Assembly: GCF_009696575.1 (NCBI RefSeq)
Contig: NZ_VULQ01000008.1
Span: 1-64,000 of the forward strand
Direction of reading: 5' to 3'
DNA length: 64,000 nt
Source of the DNA: Anaerococcus porci
GTDB lineage: Bacteria; Bacillota; Clostridia; Tissierellales; Peptoniphilaceae
Each line of letters opens with the position of its first letter. Position 1 is the stretch's first letter. Positions 1 through 7,042 of this stretch are shown piece by piece. The position numbers were made by a program, and so were the translations under genes. The notes beneath the pieces are model-generated. The model had not been told where the DNA came from. It worked only from the letters and a program-made list of their open reading frames with translations, and ran no database searches.

Positions 1-24
1 AGTTCGTATAAAATTAAGATAAGC

Positions 25-44
25 TCCATTCCTATAGGAATGGA
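25..44. repeat. 20-bp perfect palindrome
   Basis: A perfect inverted repeat with half-site TCCATTCCTA and no spacer, in the non-coding DNA downstream of the PcfB-like gene of the conjugative element. It could be a dimeric protein binding site or part of a transfer or recombination site; the sequence alone does not decide. It is not followed by a T-run, so it is not a typical terminator. Confidence 0.5.
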
Positions 45-50
45 CAGATA

Positions 51-108
51 TTGATACATAAAAAATTGTATCAACCCTTACCCATTGATCAGGATTTAGG
101 TTGATACA
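51..108 (-). terminator. Competing hairpins / possible attenuator after the PcfB-like gene
   Basis: Three copies of an 8-mer alternate in orientation: TTGATACA at 51-58, its complement TGTATCAA at 67-74, and TTGATACA again at 99-108 within GGTTGATACA. Read on the minus strand, 108-99 can pair over 10 bp with 76-67, and this stem is followed by a run of six T: an intrinsic terminator just after the PcfB-like stop. Segment 74-67 can instead pair with 58-51, with the T-run in the loop. Two mutually exclusive stems of this kind are the classic attenuator layout. Function is inferred. Confidence 0.5.
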
Positions 109-149
109 CAAAACTATTTACAGACCCTCAAATGTTTTTAAATTACTTA

Positions 150-635
150 TCATAAGCTTTGCTCCTTATGTTTATTTTTAACTTTATCTTTACTAATGGT
201 GTCCTTAGCCATATCTTTAAACTTATTTATAGTCTTCGTTATTGAATCTTTTCTATCGGCCTTTCTTTCAGAAGCCTTAACTGCTTTTTTAAAGGCATGT
301 TCCATTACCTTTATATCCTTAGATTGAAAAAACACAGAGTGGTTACCAGTTTCCTTATCTTTCATAACAGAAAACTTCACTCCGTGTTTATTTAAAATTT
401 TCTTTAATTCTTTTAACTCAGGATCCTTTAGATTAATTTCTTCTAACTGACCTTTTTTAACCATATCTTTTAGTTTTACTTCTTCTCCATTATTTTTTAT
501 TACATTTTTCAAGCCTCCTTGTTCTTCTATTTGCTTGTGAACTTTCTTTAAGGCATCAAGAATTGCTTTACTTGTAGCTTTTGCAAGTCTTACTTCAAGA
601 TTAAGACTCGACCTAGATACTTCTTCATTAATCAT
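150..635 (-). CDS. PcfB-like conjugative element protein (DUF3801 type)
   Basis: A 161-residue, lysine-rich soluble protein with no membrane segment. Its N-terminal helices (an early 'ATSKAILDALKKV' stretch), a central KELKKILNKHGVKFSV segment followed by a charged strand pair, and a basic C-terminal tail resemble the PcfB/DUF3801 proteins of pCF10 and Tn1549-type elements, which act next to the VirD4-type coupling protein in DNA transfer. The assignment rests on overall likeness and on context: it lies directly after a RepA_N initiator and a DnaC-like ATPase on the same strand and overlaps the ATPase gene by 8 bp. The coupling-protein gene expected next would lie left of the window. ATG start. 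Confidence 0.6.
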   Translation of the reverse strand: MINEEVSRSSLNLEVRLAKATSKAILDALKKVHKQIEEQGGLKNVIKNNGEEVKLKDMVKKGQLEEINLKDPELKELKKILNKHGVKFSVMKDKETGNHSVFFQSKDIKVMEHAFKKAVKASERKADRKDSITKTINKFKDMAKDTISKDKVKNKHKEQSL

Positions 636-1455
636 CTATTCCACCTCCATATAAAAGTAACTCTTTGTATTTTCTTAACTTCTCTTGTTGAATTTTTCTT
701 CTAAAATCTTCTCCCGTAACTTTAACTGGTATTGTCATTTCAAGTATTCTTGAATATATTCTCTGATACTCAAGGTCAATATTAGGATTTTGAATAATTT
801 CCAATGATAAGTTTGTAGTAAAAATTGTCGGTCTACCCTTTAAGTATCTTGAGTTTATAATGTTATATACTTGTTCTCTTGCATAAGATGTATCCCTTTC
901 AATTCCAAGGTCATCTAAGATTAACAAAGCAATATTAGAGAGGTTACTTATTATTTCATTTGAATCAACCTTAAATGCAGATTTTTGTATTTGATTTATA
1001 ACCTGAGATAAATTCATAATCTTAGCTTTAACTTGTTCTCTTTCAATTAATTCATTTGCAATAGAACAAGCAAGATAAGTCTTTCCACTGCCAACATCTC
1101 CATAAAATAAAAGTCCAACATTGTCTTCCTTCATTTGTTCAAAGCTTTTGGCATAATTATATGCAACCTTATAGGCTTGACCTTTTTCATTTAGGAATTT
1201 ATCAAAAGTATATTGGTGTTGGAGCGGCGATGAGAAGCAATCTCTTTTCAATGACGATATTTTCATCAGTCTTTCTCTTTCTTCATTTTCCTTATCTCTT
1301 TTTATTTCACATTCACATTTAATTCTGGGAATAAACTTTGTAAATCCAAGGTCAAGTAATTCTCCATCGACTCTTTTACCACAGACCTTGCAATAAATAT
1401 GTCCATTCCTTTCAACATCATTTTCTCTTAATACAAAATCTTTTAAGTTCTTCAT
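628..1455 (-). CDS. DnaC/IstB-like helicase-loader ATPase of the mobile element
   Basis: A 275-residue AAA+ protein of the DnaC/DnaI helicase-loader group. The N-terminal part has a likely zinc site (C22 and C25 in CKVCGK, C47 and C49 in CECE). The ATPase core shows Walker A FYGDVGSGKTYLA, Walker B LLILDDLG and the sensor-like TIFTTNLS. It would load a replicative helicase at the element's origin, working with the initiator encoded just upstream. Its ATG overlaps the end of the initiator gene by 4 bp (ATGA), so the two are translationally coupled. Distinguishing DnaC-like from IstB-like function rests on context: no transposase lies beside it and a rep gene does. Confidence 0.8.
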   Translation of the reverse strand: MKNLKDFVLRENDVERNGHIYCKVCGKRVDGELLDLGFTKFIPRIKCECEIKRDKENEERERLMKISSLKRDCFSSPLQHQYTFDKFLNEKGQAYKVAYNYAKSFEQMKEDNVGLLFYGDVGSGKTYLACSIANELIEREQVKAKIMNLSQVINQIQKSAFKVDSNEIISNLSNIALLILDDLGIERDTSYAREQVYNIINSRYLKGRPTIFTTNLSLEIIQNPNIDLEYQRIYSRILEMTIPVKVTGEDFRRKIQQEKLRKYKELLLYGGGIDD

Positions 1456-2225
1456 AAACTCTCTCCTATATCGTAATTCATTTTCCTTGTTGTATTATCA
1501 TTAATGTTTTTTGCCTGATCATTAAGATACCAATTGATTATCGTTGCCTTGTGATCTTGATAAACTCTGTTATTTGCTTTCATATATGACGAGAGCCTAT
1601 CAATGTATTCACTAATTCTGCTCCCCAACTCATTTGTTAAGTCCTTGTATTCTTCATCAGTCAAAAATATATTTTTATATATTCCATAAGGCTTTTGTCC
1701 CTTACTAAAATCATTCTTTCTTAACTCATTATTACTAATATTGTTATAGTTACCTTCCGATTTTCGAAAATCTTGACTTTCGATATTCGAATCTCTTGAA
1801 TTTCGATTATCGAACTTCTGGAATTTTGTTTTTCGAACTTCTTGATTTTTTATTTCCACATTATTAAATATGCTCATAAAGTCTTTAACATAAATTCTGT
1901 TAGGCTTTCCCAATCCTTGTCTTTTCTTTTCAATCAGTCCTATTCCTGATTTAATATCAAGTTCAGCTATTAATTTATTCGCTTTTTCACTCGCACAATT
2001 AAATTGATCTTTTATGCTTTCAATTGTGTAATAAATAAAGACTTTTCCATCTTCATCTATCCAGCCATTTTTATATGAAAGACCCATTCGATTAAGCATA
2101 TATGAATACAAAACTTTAGCTTCAATAGATATGCTCTCAAAAATCTTATCTTCCATTAATACCATAGGTAACCTAATAAAGTTATACATCTCAGATTGCC
2201 TATTATAAAAATAATCAAAATTCAT
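1452..2225 (-). CDS. RepA_N-type replication initiator of an integrative conjugative element
   Basis: A 257-residue protein whose first ~120 residues carry the RepA_N signature (FIRLPMVLMEDKIF, then SIEAKVLYSYMLNRMGLS and a winged-helix region ending KPNRIYVKDF). A low-complexity polar middle (about 125-170) is followed by a small helical C-terminal domain. RepA_N proteins initiate theta replication of low-GC Gram-positive plasmids and occur in Tn1549-like elements. The variable middle is encoded by four tandem 23-bp DNA repeats (1755-1846), a good origin candidate. A strong Shine-Dalgarno (AAAGGAGG) precedes the ATG, and a terminator-like hairpin sits about 20 bp further upstream, suggesting attenuation of rep expression. 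Confidence 0.8.
   Translation of the reverse strand: MNFDYFYNRQSEMYNFIRLPMVLMEDKIFESISIEAKVLYSYMLNRMGLSYKNGWIDEDGKVFIYYTIESIKDQFNCASEKANKLIAELDIKSGIGLIEKKRQGLGKPNRIYVKDFMSIFNNVEIKNQEVRKTKFQKFDNRNSRDSNIESQDFRKSEGNYNNISNNELRKNDFSKGQKPYGIYKNIFLTDEEYKDLTNELGSRISEYIDRLSSYMKANNRVYQDHKATIINWYLNDQAKNINDNTTRKMNYDIGESL
1755..1846. repeat. Four tandem 23-bp iterons inside repA (putative replication origin)
   Basis: Four directly adjoining 23-bp units at 1755-1777, 1778-1800, 1801-1823 and 1824-1846. On the plus strand the consensus begins TTTCGATTTTCGAACTTC and ends TTGAA. The TCGAA core (unit positions 10-14), TCT (17-19) and GA (21-22) are the same in every unit. Because 23 is not a multiple of three, the repeat is kept at the DNA level and gives no peptide repeat, as expected for an initiator binding array rather than a protein motif. 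RepA_N replicons are known to carry their origin as repeats within the rep gene. Origin function here is inference. Confidence 0.75.
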
Positions 2226-2454
2226 CCCTACCTCCTTTCTTTGAAATAAAAAAGAGCAGCCTTATTTAAGCTACTCTTATAGAAAGTATAAAATGGGTTT
2301 TATCTTATTATATTTTTCTTTGTGTCTCCTCATACCAGTTGCAAAACTACTCTTACGTCCATATAGTTTTTTTGAGTTTTTTTGACGTATCCTTCCTCAT
2401 CTTTATCGAATACAAAATGCTTATAAAACTGCTTAAAATGCAGGATTTCTAAAT
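2226..2454 (-). other. Non-coding leader of repA and probable element/chromosome junction
   Basis: This stretch separates the conjugative-element genes from the 3' end of rlmD. It holds the repA leader hairpin (2245-2278) and an open minus-strand frame from within the rlmD tail down to the stop at 2330-2332 (its middle reads DKDEEGYVKKTQKNYMD). That frame has no start codon of its own and looks like a gene remnant. Inverted TACGTC (2354-2359) and GACGTA (2384-2389) also lie here. The element boundary must fall here or in the last codons of rlmD, but no duplicated attachment core can be identified because the other end is outside the window. Confidence 0.45.
2245..2278 (-). terminator. Terminator-like hairpin in the repA leader
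   Basis: On the minus strand AAGAG-TAGC pairs with GCTG-CTCTT around an AT-rich loop and is followed by TTTTTTATTT. The T-run ends only about 18 bases before the repA ATG. One pair is a G-U wobble on the minus strand but a C-A mismatch on the plus strand, which points to function in the minus-strand RNA. It may end rlmD read-through, control rep by attenuation, or both. Confidence 0.6.
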
Positions 2455-3822
2455 TTATATCTTTTGTATCAACGCTATAGTCTCCACATGTCTTGATCTT
2501 GGAAATTGGTCAAAAACTTGGTATTTTACGACTTTGTACCCTTTTTCCATGAAAATTTCAATGTCCCTAATTTGGGTTTTAGGGTTACAAGATATATAAA
2601 CAAATTCTTCTGGATTTATATCTATTATCTTTCCTATAGCCTTAGGGTGAATCCCCTCTCTTGGTGGATCTATGACAAGTATATCATATTCACCCTTTAC
2701 AAGATTGATTTTTTCTAAAACATCTCCAGCTATAAAGTCAATATTTTCAATTTTATTTTCTCTTGCATTGTCAAAGGCCTTTTCTACTGCTTCTTCTACT
2801 ATTTCTATACCTAAAGCTTTGTTGGACACTTTTGCAAAAAATTGAGTTATGGTTCCAGTACCGGAATAAAGATCTAAGACATTTTTGCTTTTACTAACAC
2901 TTGAAAGTTCTATAGAATTTTTATAGATTTTTTCTGCTGTATACACATTTGGTTGAAAGAATGAAAATGGAGATATCTTAAACACTAGGTCATTCATTCT
3001 CTCTTCTATATATTCTTTTCCAAATAAAAGTTCAATTGAGTCAACCTTTACAGCATCTGCCAAAGAGTCATTTACAACATGGTATATTGATTTAATAATG
3101 CCATTGGTCTTTGCATTTAATAGATTGTGGGTGAATAGTTCTTTTCTCATCGGGTCAAATGACTCATCTGAACTTGTTACAAGGATTACCATAATATCTC
3201 CTGTATACATCCCCTTTCTTATTATTAAGTTTCTTAAAAGACCTTCATGGGTTTTTTTGTGGTAGAAATTTGTATTTTTTTCCCTAAAATAAGATTGAAC
3301 GTGTTTTCTTATACTTTCAAAGTCAGAATCTACAATATTGCAACCATTAGTATCTACTATCTCATAAAACCTATTTATTTTATGAAGTCCCAATATTAAT
3401 GGACCTCCTTTATAAGCATCTCCAAAGGAATATTCCATCTTGTTTCTATATCCCTTAATTTTTGCACTTCTTACTATAGATAGGTCCTTTACTTTTATAT
3501 CAGATTTTTTTAAAAGTTTTCTTATCATATTATGTTTTAATAAAAGCTCTGTTTCATATCCCATCTTCTGATAAGAACAACCTCCACATATACCTGTATT
3601 AGGGCAAAATTCTTTGGAATTTTCAAGTTTTGAATCTTCAATTTTTTCTATGTATTTACCCATTTTCTTATTTCCACGAGATCTTGTAATCTTGACTCTA
3701 CACTTTTCTCCGAGAACTCCTCCTTTAAATTCAACAAGTTTATCTTCATCAAATTTTCCTATGGAAATATTTGGATATGCTACATCAATTATCTCTACTT
3801 CCTTTATAGGTTTTTGTTTCAT
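2455..3822 (-). CDS. rlmD: 23S rRNA (uracil-5-)-methyltransferase, RumA/RlmD family
   Basis: A 455-residue SAM-dependent enzyme making 5-methyluridine in RNA. An N-terminal TRAM domain (about 1-60) precedes a [4Fe-4S] site (C73, C79, C82 in CPNTGICGGC, and a fourth Cys near 160). The Rossmann domain has DLYSGTGTIT, DPPREGIHP and the catalytic Cys in YISCNPKTQ; the conserved HVET motif lies near the C-terminus. A GGAG Shine-Dalgarno precedes the ATG. The gene is immediately downstream of a helicase gene with no gap. Its 3' end, encoding HVETIAL, is a known type of insertion target for Gram-positive conjugative elements, and such an element adjoins it here. Whether the substrate is U747, U1939 or a tRNA cannot be told from sequence. 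Confidence 0.88.
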   Translation of the reverse strand: MKQKPIKEVEIIDVAYPNISIGKFDEDKLVEFKGGVLGEKCRVKITRSRGNKKMGKYIEKIEDSKLENSKEFCPNTGICGGCSYQKMGYETELLLKHNMIRKLLKKSDIKVKDLSIVRSAKIKGYRNKMEYSFGDAYKGGPLILGLHKINRFYEIVDTNGCNIVDSDFESIRKHVQSYFREKNTNFYHKKTHEGLLRNLIIRKGMYTGDIMVILVTSSDESFDPMRKELFTHNLLNAKTNGIIKSIYHVVNDSLADAVKVDSIELLFGKEYIEERMNDLVFKISPFSFFQPNVYTAEKIYKNSIELSSVSKSKNVLDLYSGTGTITQFFAKVSNKALGIEIVEEAVEKAFDNARENKIENIDFIAGDVLEKINLVKGEYDILVIDPPREGIHPKAIGKIIDINPEEFVYISCNPKTQIRDIEIFMEKGYKVVKYQVFDQFPRSRHVETIALIQKI

Positions 3823-6153
3823 TCAATCTCCTTTATTCCAAAATTCATCTATTAAAAATCTAAGTTCATCCTTATCTCTTACTTCTTTTATATTTGCCCA
3901 ATGTCTAGGGTAAAGTCTTCTATATTTATCCCACAAAAACCTATCATCTATTAGATAGATTATCCCCCTGTCCTTTTCATCTCTTATAAGTCTTCCTGCT
4001 GCTTGAAAAATTTTATTAAGTCCTGGGTAGGTGTAGGAATAATCAAAGCCATTGTGGTTGATTTTATCAAAGTGGTTTTTTATAAGATTTCTTTCATCAC
4101 TGACCCCAGGCATACCAACAGATATGACCATGGCACCTATAAGCCTATCACCTTTTAGATCTACACCTTCTGAAAATATACCACCTAAAACAAGAAATGC
4201 GGTTTTTTCACTATCATAGGTGAAATTTTGTAAAAATTTATACCTATCTGTTTGAGACATAAATCTCTCTTGGACAAGTATTTCATCATCATATCTATCC
4301 TTATAATATTCATAAATATCTTCAAGATAGGAAAATGATGGGAAGAATATAAAATAATTTCCCTTTTTTGAGCTTATAAACTCATGGATAAGATCTCCTA
4401 TATCCATAAGATTTTTATTTCTATCCTTATATCTTGTTGATATAGGTGTAGCTAAAAGCTTAAAATTTCTATTATCAAATGGAAGGTTCAAGTGAAGTTT
4501 TAAGCTATCTTCTGCACCAAGCATCTTCCTATAAAATTCCATCGGTGAAAGAGTTGCTGAGAAAAATATGCAAGATACAGCTTGTTTGTATTTTTCCTTT
4601 AAAACTTTTGATGGATCTATGCACTTTATTTCAAAAATCTTATCTAAAGAATTATCATCAAAAGTTAAAGTCATATAAAAACCTTCCATAAAGTTATCTG
4701 AAACCTTTATATGATGATTTATTTCAAAAAACATATCTTTTATTTTATCATAGTCTTCTCTTTTTTTATCATCGATTAGAACTTTTTCTAATTTTTTTGA
4801 AAGTATAATAAGTTTTTTATCAAAATCATCATTGTATTTTTCACTATAATAAAAAAGTTTTTTACCATAGTTTTTATACATTTGTTCAAATTCATCAAGT
4901 ATAGAGTCTAAAGACTTTATTATAGTTTTATCTTTTTTTATATCCATTGACTCTCTTAGATCTTTAAAGGAAGATTCTAAAAACTCATGACTAAGCATTT
5001 TTCTTGACCTTTCCAACAGATTGTGAGATTCATCTATAAGAAATATAAAGTCTTCTAAGCTTTCATCAAAAAATCTCCTAAGATAAACATTTGGATCAAA
5101 AACATAATTATAATCACAAATAATTATATCAGAGTAAAGTGCTATGTCAAGTTCAAATTCCAATGGACAGACCTTGTGCTTTTCTGAGTAAGAAGTTATT
5201 ACATCATAGTCCATTATATCTTCGTTTTCTAAAATATCTTTAAGGGCATTATTTATCCTGTCAAAGTGTCCCCTTGCAAAAGGGCAGTCGTTTGGATTAC
5301 ACTCGATTTCATCATTTAGACAAATTTTCTCTTTGCTAGTTATTGATACTGCTTTTATGGATAAGTTTTTTTCTTTTAATAAGAATAAGGATTTAATAGC
5401 TTCTTTTGCTGTAGTGTTCTTAGCTGTAAGATAAAAAATCTTATCTAATAGACCTTCTCCTAGTGCCTTAACTGAAGGAAATATAGTTGATATAGTTTTT
5501 CCAGTTCCTGTTGGTGCATCTACAAAAAGTTTTCTCTTATCAAGTATTGCCCTATAGACAGCAACTGACATCTTTCTTTGCCCCCTCCTATAACCCTTAT
5601 AAGGAAAAGTTAGTTCTATGGCCGTTTTATCTCTTTTTTCAAGGTTTATAGAAAGAATTTTCGAGAAACTTATATATTCTTTTAGAAGATTAATATAAAA
5701 TTCATTAAGCTCATCAAGGCTCTTTTCCTTATAAAATTCCTTTGTTCTATAATCATCTAAGGAAACATAGGTTAGTCTTATTCTCACCTTTTTAAGGCCT
5801 TTTTTTACAGCAAAAAAGTACCCATAGCAAAAAGCCTGAGCCCAGTGTAGCTTATTTGAAGCATCTAATTTATCTAAGTCTCTAGTAGTTGACTTAATTT
5901 CATCAATTGTGTAGGTATCTCCAACCTTAAAAAGACCATCTGCTCTGCCCTCAACATGAAATTCCATATCATCAATTTCTGTAACATTTCTTAGGTAGTA
6001 TTCAGCCTTATAGTTATCAGAATAAGATTTTTGAATTTGTTGATGTGCCTTTATTCCTTGAACCATCCTATTAGAATCACGAAAGCTATTATCTATATCT
6101 CCACTTCTCATAACAAATTCTATCAGCTTTCTTACTGAAGTTTTTATGTACAT
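3823..6153 (-). CDS. XPD/DinG-type DNA helicase with N-terminal PD-(D/E)XK nuclease-like domain
   Basis: A 776-residue superfamily 2 helicase. Residues 1-180 form a RecB-like nuclease fold with D72 in GRADG, the DEIK motif (84-87) and QAFCY (106-110). The helicase follows: Walker A DAPTGTGKT (212-220), four cysteines of a likely iron-sulfur cluster (ICLNDEIEC, DCPFARG, later KVCPLEF), the DESH box, and C-terminal motifs GGIFSEGVDL and QAAGRLIRDEKDRG. This architecture is found in Firmicute Rad3-like helicases thought to act in DNA repair; its precise substrate is unknown. It is the first gene of a two-gene unit with rlmD, whose start immediately follows its stop. Confidence 0.85.
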   Translation of the reverse strand: MYIKTSVRKLIEFVMRSGDIDNSFRDSNRMVQGIKAHQQIQKSYSDNYKAEYYLRNVTEIDDMEFHVEGRADGLFKVGDTYTIDEIKSTTRDLDKLDASNKLHWAQAFCYGYFFAVKKGLKKVRIRLTYVSLDDYRTKEFYKEKSLDELNEFYINLLKEYISFSKILSINLEKRDKTAIELTFPYKGYRRGQRKMSVAVYRAILDKRKLFVDAPTGTGKTISTIFPSVKALGEGLLDKIFYLTAKNTTAKEAIKSLFLLKEKNLSIKAVSITSKEKICLNDEIECNPNDCPFARGHFDRINNALKDILENEDIMDYDVITSYSEKHKVCPLEFELDIALYSDIIICDYNYVFDPNVYLRRFFDESLEDFIFLIDESHNLLERSRKMLSHEFLESSFKDLRESMDIKKDKTIIKSLDSILDEFEQMYKNYGKKLFYYSEKYNDDFDKKLIILSKKLEKVLIDDKKREDYDKIKDMFFEINHHIKVSDNFMEGFYMTLTFDDNSLDKIFEIKCIDPSKVLKEKYKQAVSCIFFSATLSPMEFYRKMLGAEDSLKLHLNLPFDNRNFKLLATPISTRYKDRNKNLMDIGDLIHEFISSKKGNYFIFFPSFSYLEDIYEYYKDRYDDEILVQERFMSQTDRYKFLQNFTYDSEKTAFLVLGGIFSEGVDLKGDRLIGAMVISVGMPGVSDERNLIKNHFDKINHNGFDYSYTYPGLNKIFQAAGRLIRDEKDRGIIYLIDDRFLWDKYRRLYPRHWANIKEVRDKDELRFLIDEFWNKGD

Positions 6154-6190
6154 AAAACCACCCTTCTTTTTTTAATTATAACATATTTAA

Positions 6191-6220
6191 TTGTTTAATA
6201 AATCTTCTTTAAGGTATAAA
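6191..6220 (+). promoter_or_regulatory. Promoter of the nitroreductase gene
   Basis: TTGTTT (6191-6196) and TATAAA (6215-6220) are separated by 18 bp and lie 17 bp upstream of the nitroreductase ATG. A minus-strand TATAAT (6175-6180) for the divergent helicase gene lies close by, but its -35 is weak. Confidence 0.5.
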
Positions 6221-6237
6221 ATTATTGAGGTGAGAAT

Positions 6238-6987
6238 ATGAATGAAACAATTAAAACACAACTTGAGCATAGGACAATTAGAGAATTCACAGATAAAAAA
6301 ATTAGTAATGATATTTTAAAAATCCTACTTGATGTTGCAAATCAAACTGCATCAAGCAATGGTATGCAAAACTCATCTATTATTAGAATAACTGATCAAA
6401 ATATAAAAGATGAACTTGCTAAAATTGGAAATCAAGAATACATGAGAAGATGTCCTGAGCTATTTATATTTATAGTAGACTTATATAGAAACTATAATAT
6501 AGCCAAGGAAATGGGAAATGAAAATAACATTATGATAAACTTCGATAAATTTATTCAAGGTTTTACTGATGGAGTTCTACAAAGCCAAAACTTTACAATA
6601 GCTGCCGAATCTTTAGGACTTGGCGCAAACTTTTATGGAAATATTCACAATGATACTAAAAAAGTAATTGAGCTATTAAAGATGCCGAAACTTACTTATC
6701 CCATAGTAGGTGTCGGTATAGGATATCCTAACCAAAAACCACAACTTAAACCAAGAATGTCTTTATCTAATAAACTTTATACAAACTCATATGAGTTTAA
6801 AGTCTCATATCTTGACTCCATAAAAGATTATGATAAAGAAATGAGAGATTATTATGACTTAAGAGATTCTAATAAGAGGTCTGATGCCTTCTCTACACAA
6901 ATTCTTAAAAAACAGGGTTCAATTATAAAAAATAGAGAAAAAATGTTTGATACCTTAGAAGAACAAGGTTTTGTTATAAAAAAATAA
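6238..6987 (+). CDS. Flavin-dependent nitroreductase / NAD(P)H oxidoreductase (NfsA/Frp type)
   Basis: A 249-residue FMN-binding nitroreductase-family protein. The N-terminal HRTIREFTDKKIS is the family's FMN-contact motif, followed by ASSNGMQNSS; the middle contains TIAAESLGLGANFYGNI and VGVGIGYPNQKP, typical of NfsA/Frp-like members, and a helical C-terminal tail completes the usual length. Such enzymes reduce quinones, nitro compounds or flavins with NAD(P)H; the natural substrate cannot be predicted. It is a single-gene unit between the divergent helicase gene and a shared terminator. A GAGGTG Shine-Dalgarno lies 5 bp before the ATG. Confidence 0.82.
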   Translation: MNETIKTQLEHRTIREFTDKKISNDILKILLDVANQTASSNGMQNSSIIRITDQNIKDELAKIGNQEYMRRCPELFIFIVDLYRNYNIAKEMGNENNIMINFDKFIQGFTDGVLQSQNFTIAAESLGLGANFYGNIHNDTKKVIELLKMPKLTYPIVGVGIGYPNQKPQLKPRMSLSNKLYTNSYEFKVSYLDSIKDYDKEMRDYYDLRDSNKRSDAFSTQILKKQGSIIKNREKMFDTLEEQGFVIKK

Positions 6988-6999
6988 AAACAAAGAAAA

Positions 7000-7033
7000 A
7001 AGCTATTGAAAGGATAAAACCTTACAATAGCTT
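7000..7033. terminator. Bidirectional terminator between nitroreductase and TPM genes
   Basis: AAGCTATTG (7000-7008) pairs with CAATAGCTT (7025-7033), extended by an inner AAGG/CCTT. T-runs flank it on both strands, so it can serve the plus-strand nitroreductase and the minus-strand nrdD operon, which converge here. Confidence 0.85.
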
Positions 7034-7042
7034 AAATTTTTT

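Noticed and set aside
1755-1846. CRISPR-like repeats
   Set aside because: The units adjoin directly without spacers, are only 23 bp and lie inside a coding gene.
2464-2472. TTGTATCAA in the rlmD tail, identical to 66-74, as paired attachment cores
   Set aside because: Nine AT-rich bases can recur by chance, the 66-74 copy is explained by the hairpin set, and both copies lie on the same side of the element.
3614-3913. Plus-strand 99-codon open frame opposite the start of rlmD and end of the helicase gene
   Set aside because: It lies antisense to two clear genes, its product is Ser/Phe-rich as expected of a shadow frame, and no ribosome binding site precedes it.
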